A stretch of DNA of 64,000 nucleotides from Lelliottia wanjuensis (GTDB taxonomy: Bacteria > Pseudomonadota > Gammaproteobacteria > Enterobacterales > Enterobacteriaceae), in NCBI RefSeq assembly GCF_030238365.1, contig NZ_JASSOT010000078.1, positions 62,001 through 126,000 on the forward strand, read 5' to 3'. Shown piece by piece: positions 52,632 to 61,483 of this stretch. The notes under the pieces are model-generated. The model had not been told where the DNA came from and did no database searches. It worked only from the letters and a program-made list of their open reading frames with translations. The position numbers were made by a program, and so were the translations under genes. Positions within the stretch are counted from its first letter, which is position 1; every line of letters begins with the position of its first letter.

Positions 52632-52719
52632 ATGAGTAGCCGGCCAGCATCACGCCGCCAATGCCGCTGATGGCCATTAAGGCGAAGAGGGTAATTACGG
52701 CCACTTTGGTTGCCTTCAT
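52606..52719 (-). CDS. yohO: YohO, 37-residue DUF2556 membrane peptide
   Basis: The minus strand encodes MKATKVAVITLFALMAISGI, then GGVMLAGYSFIVRGGVG: one transmembrane helix with a glycine-rich centre, the layout of E. coli YohO (35 residues) at the same position between mlrA and yehW. AAGGAG lies 7 nt upstream. Its last codons overlap the end of yehW on the other strand. Confidence 0.85.
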   Translation of the reverse strand: MKATKVAVITLFALMAISGIGGVMLAGYSFIVRGGVG

Positions 52720-52797
52720 AATGTGCTCCTTTTGTTAACCGCCCAATTATACGGTGAAGCACACCTGTTAATGAACCATTAAATGCCGGGAAGACAT

Positions 52798-53526
52798 TTA
52801 CGGGCCGAGGGTGATGACGGGGTAGCCGTGTTCGCGCCATTCATTCAGCGACTGCTGTTGGGCGGCAGTGGGGATATCTCCGCACCAGACCAGCAGGGTT
52901 TGCCCTTCGAAAAGCTCGGGGCGAAGCTGAGCTAATGAATGCGCCAGCACGTCTACACGCCAGCCTTGCTGCGTGGCTATCCAGGCTTCGAGCCATAAGC
53001 GGGTGGTGTCGTGAACATTCCAGCCGACCACCAGTGCGTCCTTTCCGCTCTTCTTGCGTGCCGTTGACAGGCACACGGAAATGTAATTGATCAGCATGCC
53101 ATCAAGCATACTCAGCAGCGCCTGGAGCGCCGGTTGCTGAGAGAGACGGCGACGAAGCGGGATAAACAGATGTGTGATGAGCGTCTGGGCGGGATAATCC
53201 CGACCCTGCTCCTTGATCCAGGTTCGCAGACGCTGAAAATTACCGGCCTGCAGCAGCCGGAGCAGTGTTTCCTGATGTTCACGCCATTCGGCCAGACTAT
53301 CGGCATCGTGTTCACATAACAGCGATTTGACCTTGCTGACCTGGACACCGTTATCGATCCAGCTTTTGATCTCGCGGATCCGGTCGATATCCGCCTCGTT
53401 AAACAGACGATGTCCTCCGTCCGTTCGCTGCGGTTTTAGCAGCTCATACCGCCGCTGCCATGCTCGCAGCGTCACAGGATTGATATCACAAAGCAGTGCC
53501 ACTTCACCTATCGTGTAAAGCGCCAT
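52798..53526 (-). CDS. mlrA: MlrA, MerR-like regulator of csgD
   Basis: 242 residues (E. coli 243). N-terminal MerR winged HTH (LYTIGEVALLCDINPVTLRAWQRR) and a C-terminal B12-binding-like domain without the usual cobalamin His motif. In E. coli MlrA activates csgD for curli and cellulose biofilm and is sigma-S-dependent; a sigma-S-like -10 is present upstream. Divergent from btsS. Confidence 0.95.
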   Translation of the reverse strand: MALYTIGEVALLCDINPVTLRAWQRRYELLKPQRTDGGHRLFNEADIDRIREIKSWIDNGVQVSKVKSLLCEHDADSLAEWREHQETLLRLLQAGNFQRLRTWIKEQGRDYPAQTLITHLFIPLRRRLSQQPALQALLSMLDGMLINYISVCLSTARKKSGKDALVVGWNVHDTTRLWLEAWIATQQGWRVDVLAHSLAQLRPELFEGQTLLVWCGDIPTAAQQQSLNEWREHGYPVITLGP

Positions 53527-53557
53527 GTTCGCCCCCTGGCTTGCGCATCCCCAGAAT

Positions 53558-53566
53558 AACTGTAGA
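53558..53566 (-). promoter_or_regulatory. Sigma-S-like -10 of mlrA
   Basis: On the minus strand TCTACAGTT matches KCTAYRCTT at eight of nine positions, 32 bp before the mlrA start. Confidence 0.55.
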
Positions 53567-53745
53567 CGCTGATTCGCGAACCAGGAAGAATCGACCGTTT
53601 TTTAAACAAATAATGCGAAGGGTGGAAGTTGATCCGCTAAAGGATGTGATGACGGGCACGAATTGCAGCTTTTTTGGAATGCTTCAAAGAAAGTTAATGT
53701 GTATCAGTGTATGTTACGCGTTTTTAGACAGTGCGGTTTGCGGTC

Positions 53746-55434
53746 ATGTACGAATTTAATCTGGTGTTGCTGCTGCTTCAGCAGATGTGCGTTTTCCTGG
53801 TCATCGCCTGGCTGATGAGCAAAACGCGGCTGTTCATTCCGCTGATGCAGGTGACTGTTCGCCTGCCGCACAAGCTTCTCTGCTATGTCACCTTCTCGAT
53901 TTTCTGCATTCTCGGCACCTATTTTGGTCTGCACATTGAAGACTCGATCGCCAATACGCGCGCCATCGGGGCGGTGATGGGCGGCCTGCTCGGCGGCCCG
54001 GTGGTGGGCGGACTGGTCGGGCTGACGGGCGGATTGCATCGCTACTCGATGGGCGGCATGACCGCGCTCAGCTGCATGATCTCGACGATTGTCGAAGGGC
54101 TGCTCGGCGGCCTGGTTCACAGCTATATGATCAAGCGCGGTCGCCCGGATAAAGTCTTTAGCCCGCTGACCGCCGGGGCAATTACGCTGGTGGCGGAGCT
54201 GGCGCAGATGCTGATTATCCTGCTGATCGCCCGTCCGTTCGAAGATGCCCTGCATCTGGTGAGCAGCATCGCCGCCCCGATGATGGTGACCAACACGGTT
54301 GGCGCGGCGCTGTTTATGCGCATCCTTTTGGATAAGCGCGCGATGTTTGAGAAATACACCTCGGCGTTCTCGGCCACGGCGTTGAAAGTGGCGGCCTCGA
54401 CGGAAGGGATTTTGCGCCAGGGCTTTAACGAAGAGAACAGCATGAAGGTGGCGCAGGTGCTGTATCAGGAGCTGGACATCGGCGCGGTGGCGATCACCGA
54501 CCGCGAAAGGCTGCTGGCCTTTACCGGCACCGGCGACGATCACCATCTGCCTGGCAAACCGATTTCATCGGCCTATACGCTGCGCGCCATCGAAACGGGC
54601 GAAGTGGTGTACGCCGACGGGAATGAAGTGCCGTACCGCTGCTCATTGCATCCGCAGTGCAAGCTCGGCTCGACGCTGGTGATCCCCCTGCGCGGCGAGA
54701 ATCAGCGGGTGATGGGCACCATCAAATTGTACGAAGCGAAGAACCGGCTGTTCAGCTCCATCAACCGTACGCTGGGGGAGGGGATCGCCCAGCTGCTGTC
54801 GGCGCAGATCCTGGCGGGGCAGTACGAGCGGCAAAAAGCGCTCCTGACCCAGTCGGAAATCAAGCTCCTGCACGCCCAGGTCAATCCGCATTTCCTGTTT
54901 AACGCCCTGAATACGCTCAAGGCGGTGATCCGCCATGACAGCGACCAGGCGACGCAGCTGGTACAGTTTCTGTCGACTTTTTTCCGCAAGAACCTGAAGC
55001 GGCCTTCAGAGATTGTGACCCTGGCCGATGAGATTGAACACGTGAATGCCTATCTGCAAATCGAGAAAGCGCGCTTCCAGTCGCGGTTGCAGGTCTCGCT
55101 GTTTGTGCCGATTGAGCTGGCCCATCAGCATCTTCCGGCGTTTACCCTGCAGCCGATTGTGGAAAATGCGATAAAGCACGGCACCTCGCAGCTGCTGGGC
55201 ACCGGCGAAATCCGTATCTCTGCCAGCCGGTTTAATCACCACCTGGTGCTGGATATTGAAGATAACGCCGGGCTGTATCTGCCCGGTGCCGAGTCGGGAG
55301 GGCTGGGAATGAGCCTGGTCGACAAACGTCTGCGCGCGCATTTTGGCGATGACTGCGGCATTACCGTCGACTGCGAGCCGGACAGTTTTACCCGTATTAC
55401 CCTACGATTGCCCCTGGAGGAAAACGCATGCTAA
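53746..55434 (+). CDS. btsS: BtsS (YehU) pyruvate-sensing histidine kinase
   Basis: 562 residues (E. coli 561). Six or so N-terminal membrane segments form a 5TMR-LYT sensor (MYEFNLVLLLLQQMC to about residue 200), then a GAF domain with YRCSLHPQCKLGS, the LytS-type His-kinase box with phospho-His in HAQVNPHFLFNALNT, and an HATPase domain (VENAIKHGTS, DNAGLYLPG). E. coli BtsS senses extracellular pyruvate and works with BtsR to induce btsT. Start at ATG 53746 by alignment; no strong Shine-Dalgarno. Overlaps btsR by 7 nt. Confidence 0.95.
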   Translation: MYEFNLVLLLLQQMCVFLVIAWLMSKTRLFIPLMQVTVRLPHKLLCYVTFSIFCILGTYFGLHIEDSIANTRAIGAVMGGLLGGPVVGGLVGLTGGLHRYSMGGMTALSCMISTIVEGLLGGLVHSYMIKRGRPDKVFSPLTAGAITLVAELAQMLIILLIARPFEDALHLVSSIAAPMMVTNTVGAALFMRILLDKRAMFEKYTSAFSATALKVAASTEGILRQGFNEENSMKVAQVLYQELDIGAVAITDRERLLAFTGTGDDHHLPGKPISSAYTLRAIETGEVVYADGNEVPYRCSLHPQCKLGSTLVIPLRGENQRVMGTIKLYEAKNRLFSSINRTLGEGIAQLLSAQILAGQYERQKALLTQSEIKLLHAQVNPHFLFNALNTLKAVIRHDSDQATQLVQFLSTFFRKNLKRPSEIVTLADEIEHVNAYLQIEKARFQSRLQVSLFVPIELAHQHLPAFTLQPIVENAIKHGTSQLLGTGEIRISASRFNHHLVLDIEDNAGLYLPGAESGGLGMSLVDKRLRAHFGDDCGITVDCEPDSFTRITLRLPLEENAC

Positions 55435-56147
55435 GAGTGCTGATTGTCGATGATGAGCCGTTAGCGCGGGAAAACCTGCGGGTTCTGTTACAGGAACAGA
55501 GCGACATTGAAATCGCGGGCGAGTGCGCCAACGCCATCGAAGCCATTGGCGCGGTGCATAAATTACGCCCCGATGTGCTGTTTCTCGATATCCAGATGCC
55601 GCGCATCAGCGGCCTGGAGATGGTCGGGATGCTCGACCCGGAGCACCGTCCGTACATCGTGTTTCTCACCGCCTTTGATGAATATGCGGTCAAAGCCTTT
55701 GAAGAGCACGCGTTCGATTATCTGCTCAAACCGATCGAAGAGAAGCGGCTGGAGAAAACCCTTAACCGTTTGCGCCAGGAGCGCAGCGTGCAGGACGTGT
55801 CGCTGCTGCCGGAAAACCAGCAGGCGCTGAAATTTATCCCCTGCACCGGCCACAGCCGAATCTATCTCCTGCAGATGGACGACGTGGCCTTTGTCAGCAG
55901 CCGCATGAGCGGGGTGTTTGTCACCAGTGGCGAAGGCAAAGAGGGCTTTACCGAGCTGACCCTGCGCACGCTGGAGAGCCGGACGCCGCTGATCCGCTGC
56001 CACCGACAGTATCTGGTGAACATGGCGCATCTGAAGGAGATTCGTCTGGAAGAGAACGGCCAGGCGGAGCTGGTGCTGCGCGCGGGGCAGACGGTGCCGG
56101 TGAGTCGACGCTATCTGAAAAGCCTGAAAGAGGCGATTGGGTTGTAA
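55428..56147 (+). CDS. btsR: BtsR (YehT) LytTR response regulator
   Basis: 239 residues: a receiver domain with acidic pocket (VDDEP) and phospho-Asp54 (LFLDIQMP), and a C-terminal LytTR DNA-binding domain (RSHRQYLVNM-type segment IRCHRQYLVNMAHLKEI). Partner of BtsS; activates the pyruvate transporter gene btsT in E. coli, which is not in this window. Confidence 0.96.
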   Translation: MLRVLIVDDEPLARENLRVLLQEQSDIEIAGECANAIEAIGAVHKLRPDVLFLDIQMPRISGLEMVGMLDPEHRPYIVFLTAFDEYAVKAFEEHAFDYLLKPIEEKRLEKTLNRLRQERSVQDVSLLPENQQALKFIPCTGHSRIYLLQMDDVAFVSSRMSGVFVTSGEGKEGFTELTLRTLESRTPLIRCHRQYLVNMAHLKEIRLEENGQAELVLRAGQTVPVSRRYLKSLKEAIGL

Positions 56148-56193
56148 AACTGGTACACTGCGCCCCATCGCATCACCGACAGCTGAAGGCTCT

Positions 56194-56664
56194 ATGTTAA
56201 GTAACGATATTCTGCGCAGCGTGCGCTACATCCTGAAATCCAACAACAACGATTTGGTTCGTATTCTGGCGCTGGCTGAGGTCGAGACCACTCCGGCGAA
56301 TATCGCCAGCTGGATCACCAAAGAGGATGAAGAGGGCTTCGTTCGCTGCCCAGACATCATCCTCTCTTCGTTCCTGAATGGGCTGATCTACGATAAGCGC
56401 GGCAAAGACGAGTCTGCCCCGGTGCTGTCACCAGAGCGTCGCGTGAATAACAACATCGTGCTGAAGAAGCTGCGTATCGCCTTTTCCCTGAAATCCGACG
56501 ATGTATTAGCCATCATGACCGAGCAGAAATTCCGCGTGTCGATGCCGGAAATCACCGCCATGATGCGCGCGCCGGATCATAAGAATTACCGCGAGTGCGG
56601 CGACCAGTTTATGCGTTATTTCCTGCGCGGGTTGACTCACCGGGTGCATAGCGCGAAGCCGTAA
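56194..56664 (+). CDS. yehS: YehS, DUF1456 protein
   Basis: 156 residues, two tandem DUF1456 repeats: MLSNDILRSVRYILKSNNND and NNIVLKKLRIAFSLKSDDVL begin each half. Cytosolic, no known activity. ATG 56194 matches E. coli; the longer frame from 56137 includes promoter sequence. Downstream of btsSR but separated by 46 bp. Confidence 0.9.
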   Translation: MLSNDILRSVRYILKSNNNDLVRILALAEVETTPANIASWITKEDEEGFVRCPDIILSSFLNGLIYDKRGKDESAPVLSPERRVNNNIVLKKLRIAFSLKSDDVLAIMTEQKFRVSMPEITAMMRAPDHKNYRECGDQFMRYFLRGLTHRVHSAKP

Positions 56665-56669
56665 GAACT

Positions 56670-56768
56670 GCCGGGTGGCGGCTACGCCTTACCCGGCCTA
56701 CCAAACTGACTCACCGGGTGACAAGGCGAGGGTTTTGTAGGTCGGGTAAGGCGAAGCCGCCACCCGAC
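56670..56768. repeat. REP pair between yehS and metG
   Basis: Opposing REP units at 56670-56701 and 56737-56768 with arms GCCGGGT/ACCCGGC and GTCGGGT/ACCCGAC, a BIME between convergent genes. Confidence 0.78.
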
Positions 56769-56797
56769 ACCGCAACCGGCAAAAAAGGCATAAAAAA

Positions 56798-56822
56798 AGC
56801 CGCTCATCTGAGCGGCTTTTTC
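56798..56822. terminator. Bidirectional terminator between yehS and metG
   Basis: AGCCGCTCA/TGAGCGGCT stem (56798-56806 with 56809-56817) with A7 before and T5 after, ending 3 bp from the metG stop. Confidence 0.88.
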
Positions 56823-56824
56823 GT

Positions 56825-58858
56825 TTATTTCACCTGCTGACCCGGCTTTGCACCTTCGTCAGGGCTTAACAGGAAGATATCCTTCCCGCCAGGACCGGCG
56901 GCCATCACCATCCCTTCCGAGATGCCGAAGCGCATTTTGCGCGGCGCAAGGTTGGCGACCATCACCGTCTGGCGACCGATCAGCACCTGCGGATCCGGAT
57001 ACGCCGAGCGAATGCCGGAGAAGACGTTGCGCTTCTCACCGCCCAGATCCAGCGTCAGACGCAGCAGTTTGTCGGAGCCTTCCACGAATTCCGCATTTTC
57101 AATCAGCGCGACGCGCAGATCGACTTTGGCGAAATCATCAAAGGTGATGGTTTCCTGAATCGGATCGTCTGCCAGCGGGCCAGTCACTGGCGCAGCGGCG
57201 GCTTTCACCTCTTCTTTGGACGCCTCAACCAGGGCTTCAACCTGTTTCATCTCAATGCGGTTATACAGCGCTTTGAAGGTATTCACTTTGTGGCCGAGCA
57301 GCGGCTGCTGGATTGCATCCCAGGTCAGCTCCGTGTTCAGGAATGCTTCAGCACGTTCTGTCAGCTGCGGCAGAACCGGCTTCAGGTAGGTCATCAGCAC
57401 GCGGAACAGGTTGATGCCCATGGAGCAGATCGCCTGCAGATCCGCATCGCGGCCTTCCTGCTTCGCAACTACCCACGGTGCCTGCTCGTCGACATAGCGG
57501 TTCGCCAGGTCGGCCAGGGCCATGATTTCGCGTACCGCTTTACCGAACTCACGCGCTTCCCAGGCTTCGCCGATGGTCGCAGCCGCGTCAGTGAAGGTTT
57601 TGTACAACGCTGGATCAGCCAGTTCAGCCGCCATCACGCCGTCGAAACGCTTGGCGATAAAGCCCGCGTTACGGGACGCCAGGTTCACCACCTTGTTCAC
57701 GATGTCGGCGTTCACGCGCTGCACGAAATCTTCCAGGTTCAGGTCGATATCGTCGATGCGGGAGGAGAGCTTCGCGGTGTAATAGTAGCGCAGGCTGTCG
57801 GCATCGAAGTGGTTCAGCCAGGTGCTGGCCTTGATGAAGGTCCCACGAGATTTGGACATCTTCGCGCCGTTCACTGTGACGTAGCCGTGCACGAACAGGT
57901 TGGTTGGCTTGCGGAAACCGCTGCCTTCCAGCATCGCTGGCCAGAACAGGCTGTGGAAATAGACGATGTCTTTGCCGATGAAGTGGTACAGCTCGGCGTC
58001 GGAATCTTTCTTCCAGTACTCTTCAAAGCTCGTGGTGTCGCCGCGTTTGTCGCACAGGTTCTTGAAGGAGCCCATGTAGCCGATTGGCGCATCCAGCCAG
58101 ACGTAGAAATATTTGCCCGGTGCGTTCGGAATTTCAAAGCCGAAGTACGGCGCATCGCGGGAGATATCCCACTGCTGCAGGCCGGATTCGAACCACTCCT
58201 GCATTTTGTTCGCCACCTGCTCCTGCAGCGCACCGCTGCGGGTCCACGCCTGCAGCATTTCGCTAAATGACGGCAGGTCGAAGAAGAAGTGCTCAGAGTC
58301 ACGCATCACCGGCGTCGCGCCGGAGACCACTGATTTCGGCTCGATAAGCTCGGTCGGGCTGTAGGTTGCGCCGCACACTTCGCAGTTATCGCCGTACTGA
58401 TCCGGGGATTTACACTTCGGACAGGTGCCTTTCACAAAACGGTCCGGCAGGAACATGCCTTTTTCCGGATCGTAGAGCTGAGAGATGGTGCGGTTTTTAA
58501 TAAAACCGTTCTCTTTCAGACGGGTGTAGATAAGCTCGGACAGCTCGCGGTTCTCGTCGCTGTGCGTCGAGTGGTAATTGTCGTAGCTGATGTCAAAGCC
58601 AGCAAAATCGGTCTGATGCTCCTGACTCATTTCGGTAATCATCTGCTCCGGGGAGATCCCCAGCTGCTGTGCTTTCAGCATGATTGGCGTGCCGTGAGCA
58701 TCGTCCGCGCAGATGAAGTTTACCTGGTGGCCGCGCATTCGCTGGTAACGGACCCAGACATCAGCCTGGATATGCTCCAGCATGTGGCCGAGGTGGATTG
58801 AGCCGTTTGCGTACGGCAGGGCGCACGTTACCAGAATTTTTTTCGCGACTTGAGTCAT
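56825..58858 (-). CDS. metG: MetG methionyl-tRNA synthetase
   Basis: 677 residues, same as E. coli. Class I synthetase: HIGH-equivalent HLGH (NGSIHLGHML), zinc-binding domain with CPKC and CEVCG (residues about 146-162), KMSKS, anticodon-binding helical domain and a C-terminal tRNA-binding/dimerisation domain (DDFAKVDLRVA). Start at 58858 by alignment (MTQVAKKILVT). Divergent from mrp over 136 bp. Confidence 0.98.
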   Translation of the reverse strand: MTQVAKKILVTCALPYANGSIHLGHMLEHIQADVWVRYQRMRGHQVNFICADDAHGTPIMLKAQQLGISPEQMITEMSQEHQTDFAGFDISYDNYHSTHSDENRELSELIYTRLKENGFIKNRTISQLYDPEKGMFLPDRFVKGTCPKCKSPDQYGDNCEVCGATYSPTELIEPKSVVSGATPVMRDSEHFFFDLPSFSEMLQAWTRSGALQEQVANKMQEWFESGLQQWDISRDAPYFGFEIPNAPGKYFYVWLDAPIGYMGSFKNLCDKRGDTTSFEEYWKKDSDAELYHFIGKDIVYFHSLFWPAMLEGSGFRKPTNLFVHGYVTVNGAKMSKSRGTFIKASTWLNHFDADSLRYYYTAKLSSRIDDIDLNLEDFVQRVNADIVNKVVNLASRNAGFIAKRFDGVMAAELADPALYKTFTDAAATIGEAWEAREFGKAVREIMALADLANRYVDEQAPWVVAKQEGRDADLQAICSMGINLFRVLMTYLKPVLPQLTERAEAFLNTELTWDAIQQPLLGHKVNTFKALYNRIEMKQVEALVEASKEEVKAAAAPVTGPLADDPIQETITFDDFAKVDLRVALIENAEFVEGSDKLLRLTLDLGGEKRNVFSGIRSAYPDPQVLIGRQTVMVANLAPRKMRFGISEGMVMAAGPGGKDIFLLSPDEGAKPGQQVK

Positions 58859-58994
58859 AGTGGGCATTACTTCTTTAACAGTAAAAAGGGTTTTTGATAG
58901 TAACAAAAGGGCCATTATTAAGTAAGCACAAACCACGGCCTTTCAGGTAAACTTGTTCAACTAAGGTCTTATTCACAAGAACAAAGGAGTCGGG

Positions 58995-60104
58995 ATGAGT
59001 TCTCAATCCCAGGCCAAATCACCGGAAGCCTTACGAGCAATGGTTGCCGGGACGCTGGCCAATTTTCAGCATCCAACCCTGAAGCACAATCTCACCACGC
59101 TGAAAGCGCTGCATCATGTCGCCTGGCTGGATGACACGCTGCACGTCGAACTGCAGATGCCGTTCGTCTGGGCCAGCGCCTTCGAAACCCTGAAAGAGCA
59201 GTGCAGTTCTGACCTGCTGCGCATCACCGGGGCGAAGGCGATTGACTGGAAGCTGACGCATACCATCGCTACGCTCAAGCGCGTGAAGAATCAGCCGGGC
59301 GTGAACGGCGTGAAGAACATTATCGCCATCAGCTCTGGCAAAGGCGGGGTGGGGAAATCCTCCACCGCCGTGAACCTGGCGCTGGCGCTGGCCGCCGAAG
59401 GGGCCAAAGTGGGTATTCTCGATGCGGATATTTACGGCCCGTCGATCCCGAACATGCTGGGTGCGGAAAATCAGCGTCCAACCTCGCCGGACGGTACCCA
59501 TATGGCGCCGATCATGGCTTACGGCCTGGCGACCAACTCGATTGGTTATCTGGTGACAGACGATAACGCCATGGTCTGGCGCGGCCCGATGGCCAGCAAG
59601 GCGCTGCTGCAGATGCTGCAGGAGACCATGTGGCCGGATCTCGATTATCTGGTACTGGATATGCCGCCGGGCACCGGTGATATTCAGCTGACGCTGGCGC
59701 AAAACATTCCGGTGACAGGCGCTGTTGTGGTTACGACGCCGCAGGATATCGCGCTGATCGACGCCAAAAAAGGCATCGTGATGTTCGAGAAGGTGGAAGT
59801 GCCGGTGCTGGGCGTGGTCGAGAACATGAGCGTGCATATCTGCAGCAACTGCGGGCATCACGAGCCGATCTTTGGCACCGGTGGCGCAGAGAGGCTGGCG
59901 GCGCAGTATCACACCCAGCTGCTGGGGCAGATGCCGCTGCACATTACGCTGCGTGAAGATCTCGACAGCGGTAAGCCGACCGTGGTGCGTAGTCCGGAGA
60001 GTGAGTTTGCCGGGATGTACCGTCAGCTCGCCGGACGCGTGGCCGCGCAGCTGTACTGGCAGGGGGAAGTGATTCCGAGCGAGATCGCGTTTCGTGCGGT
60101 GTGA
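58995..60104 (+). CDS. mrp: Mrp (ApbC) iron-sulfur cluster carrier ATPase
   Basis: 369 residues. An N-terminal DUF59/MIP18-like domain (about 1-95) is followed by a ParA/MinD-type ATPase with deviant Walker A SSGKGGVGKSS and the bridging CxxC (HICSNCGHH) that binds a 4Fe-4S cluster between subunits. It delivers clusters to apo-proteins in the cytosol. AAAGGAG precedes the ATG. Confidence 0.97.
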   Translation: MSSQSQAKSPEALRAMVAGTLANFQHPTLKHNLTTLKALHHVAWLDDTLHVELQMPFVWASAFETLKEQCSSDLLRITGAKAIDWKLTHTIATLKRVKNQPGVNGVKNIIAISSGKGGVGKSSTAVNLALALAAEGAKVGILDADIYGPSIPNMLGAENQRPTSPDGTHMAPIMAYGLATNSIGYLVTDDNAMVWRGPMASKALLQMLQETMWPDLDYLVLDMPPGTGDIQLTLAQNIPVTGAVVVTTPQDIALIDAKKGIVMFEKVEVPVLGVVENMSVHICSNCGHHEPIFGTGGAERLAAQYHTQLLGQMPLHITLREDLDSGKPTVVRSPESEFAGMYRQLAGRVAAQLYWQGEVIPSEIAFRAV

Positions 60105-60120
60105 TTTGTAGCCTTGTTGT

Positions 60121-60206
60121 GCCGGGTGGCGGCTTCGCCTTACCCGGCCTACAAAACCCGTAGCCCCGCAACCCCGTAGGCCCGCGCAAGCGAAGCGCCG
60201 CCGGGC
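60121..60206. repeat. REP pair after mrp
   Basis: Units at 60121-60152 and 60176-60206 in opposite orientation between convergent mrp and the GNAT gene; the second ends near an extra AGACCGCACAAAA tag also found after the pbpG REP pair. Confidence 0.75.
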
Positions 60207-60229
60207 GCCAGACCGCACAAAACCCGCAA

Positions 60230-60718
60230 TTACCGCAATCGGTAATGCATCAGGTAATACTCTCCCTCCGGAGAATCCCCCGTCGCCTCGATATGCCAGC
60301 CGTGCCGCTGATAAAACCCTACCGCACGTTCATTTCTGACCAGACACTTAAGCGAACCTGTACTGCTGAACTGCTGTTGTACATGTTCCAGCAGCAGGCT
60401 GCCTGCGCCCACGCCCTGATACTGCGGATCCACAAACAGGTTGTGCAGAAAATTATCGTTGCTCCAGACCGACGCAAACCCGACGCGATGGCCGTTTTGC
60501 ACCGCCACCCAGATCTGCTCGTCAAGGGTGGCCGCGTCGAAATCCTCAAGCTGCCAGTCGGTGTCATCCAGCCACGGCCACGCCTCGCGACGGGCCTGTA
60601 AAAAGAGGGTGCGCAGGAAAGGGCGATCGCTTTCCTGCCAGGGTCTGACGATGAGGGGATCAGCGGTGATAGAAGATATCCCCGTTGTAGGCTTTGAGGA
60701 TTTTACCGTCGGCGTCAT
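60230..60718 (-). CDS. GNAT N-acetyltransferase overlapping rcnB
   Basis: 162 residues if started at ATG 60718, the only ATG before the conserved region. The GNAT core is clear: IVRPWQESDRPFLRTLFLQARRE, LHNLFVDPQYQGVGAGSLLLEHV with the acetyl-CoA loop, and NERAVGFYQRHGW. The first 20 or so residues are encoded inside the 3' end of rcnB in another frame (59-nt overlap), and no GTG or TTG offers a shorter start before LIVRPW. Either the overlap is real, with translational coupling, or a non-standard start is used. Substrate unknown. Confidence 0.78.
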   Translation of the reverse strand: MTPTVKSSKPTTGISSITADPLIVRPWQESDRPFLRTLFLQARREAWPWLDDTDWQLEDFDAATLDEQIWVAVQNGHRVGFASVWSNDNFLHNLFVDPQYQGVGAGSLLLEHVQQQFSSTGSLKCLVRNERAVGFYQRHGWHIEATGDSPEGEYYLMHYRLR

Positions 60719-60992
60719 TAATCAGAACGTAGTTCTCACCCATGTAAGTCCAGTGCGTACCCGCATCTGGTGCCGGGAGGTTACGCAGCTGAAACTGCTT
60801 AATGGTGTACTCAGGCGTTTGATAGAGCGCCGGGGCGGTGTCGCCAATTTTGAATTTTGTGAAATCGGCGATGAACTCTTGTTCTTCATAAGCCTGGATC
60901 CCGGAAGGTGCAGTCACGGGTTGCGGAGCGGCATAAACAGCACCCGCCAGTGACATCAACACACCCAGAAGCAGCAATTTACTCTTAGCCAT
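60660..60992 (-). CDS. rcnB: RcnB, periplasmic nickel/cobalt homeostasis protein
   Basis: 110 residues. Signal peptide MAKSKLLLLGVLMSLAGAVY (cleaved after YA), then a short linker and the RcnB domain LRNLPAPDAGTHWTYMGENY ending in ILKAYNGDIFYHR, nearly the E. coli RcnB sequence. RcnB tunes Ni/Co export by RcnA. In E. coli it follows rcnA; here rcnA and rcnR are not adjacent and not in the window. The frame opens 17 codons earlier, but the signal peptide sets the start. Confidence 0.92.
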   Translation of the reverse strand: MAKSKLLLLGVLMSLAGAVYAAPQPVTAPSGIQAYEEQEFIADFTKFKIGDTAPALYQTPEYTIKQFQLRNLPAPDAGTHWTYMGENYVLINDADGKILKAYNGDIFYHR

Positions 60993-61483
60993 TTTATCTC
61001 CAGTTAAACCTTTTGCTGAACCTTCAGCCCGCTGTGACGGCACAGCGCGGCAAGCAGCCCATTTTAAGTATCACGGTCGCGCTTGTTGGAAAAAAAATGT
61101 AACAAATCTGAACAGCTTTGCCCATGACTTAATCATTCATCTCACAAATGAATAATCGAGAAACACGCTGCCAGTTTTATTATTCAGCCTCAGGGTGAGT
61201 GAAAATAGAAGGTGCAAAATTGGACTCAACGGTGAATGCAATTTAAACACATACCTTTTACTATTAAATTCGATATGAATAGCTTTGGTGGTATTTCCCG
61301 CGATGAATATTTGCCACCGCCGGGAAACAAATGAAGAGTATTTATTCGAAATGATTAAATTGACGGCTCATGGATGGAGTGCTAATTCAAACTGTTGATT
61401 TTGCTATTTTTTAACTCGGCTGGTCATGGGTGTCAACGTACTCGCCAATTATTCCTGATAAAACAAAGATTTTATCCATTCCA
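60993..61483. other. AT-rich intergenic region between rcnB and wza
   Basis: 491 bp, clearly more AT-rich than the surroundings, holding divergent promoters for rcnB and the polysaccharide export genes. GAAGAGTATTTATT at 61333-61346 matches the RcsAB box at about nine of fourteen positions, a weak candidate. I do not see an ops/JUMPstart GGCGGTAG element or any gene. Confidence 0.45.

Noticed and set aside
60993..61483. A CRISPR array, tRNA or known small RNA in the long gaps
   Set aside because: I looked for regularly spaced repeats, cloverleaf folds and known sRNA sequences here and in the other long gaps and saw none.
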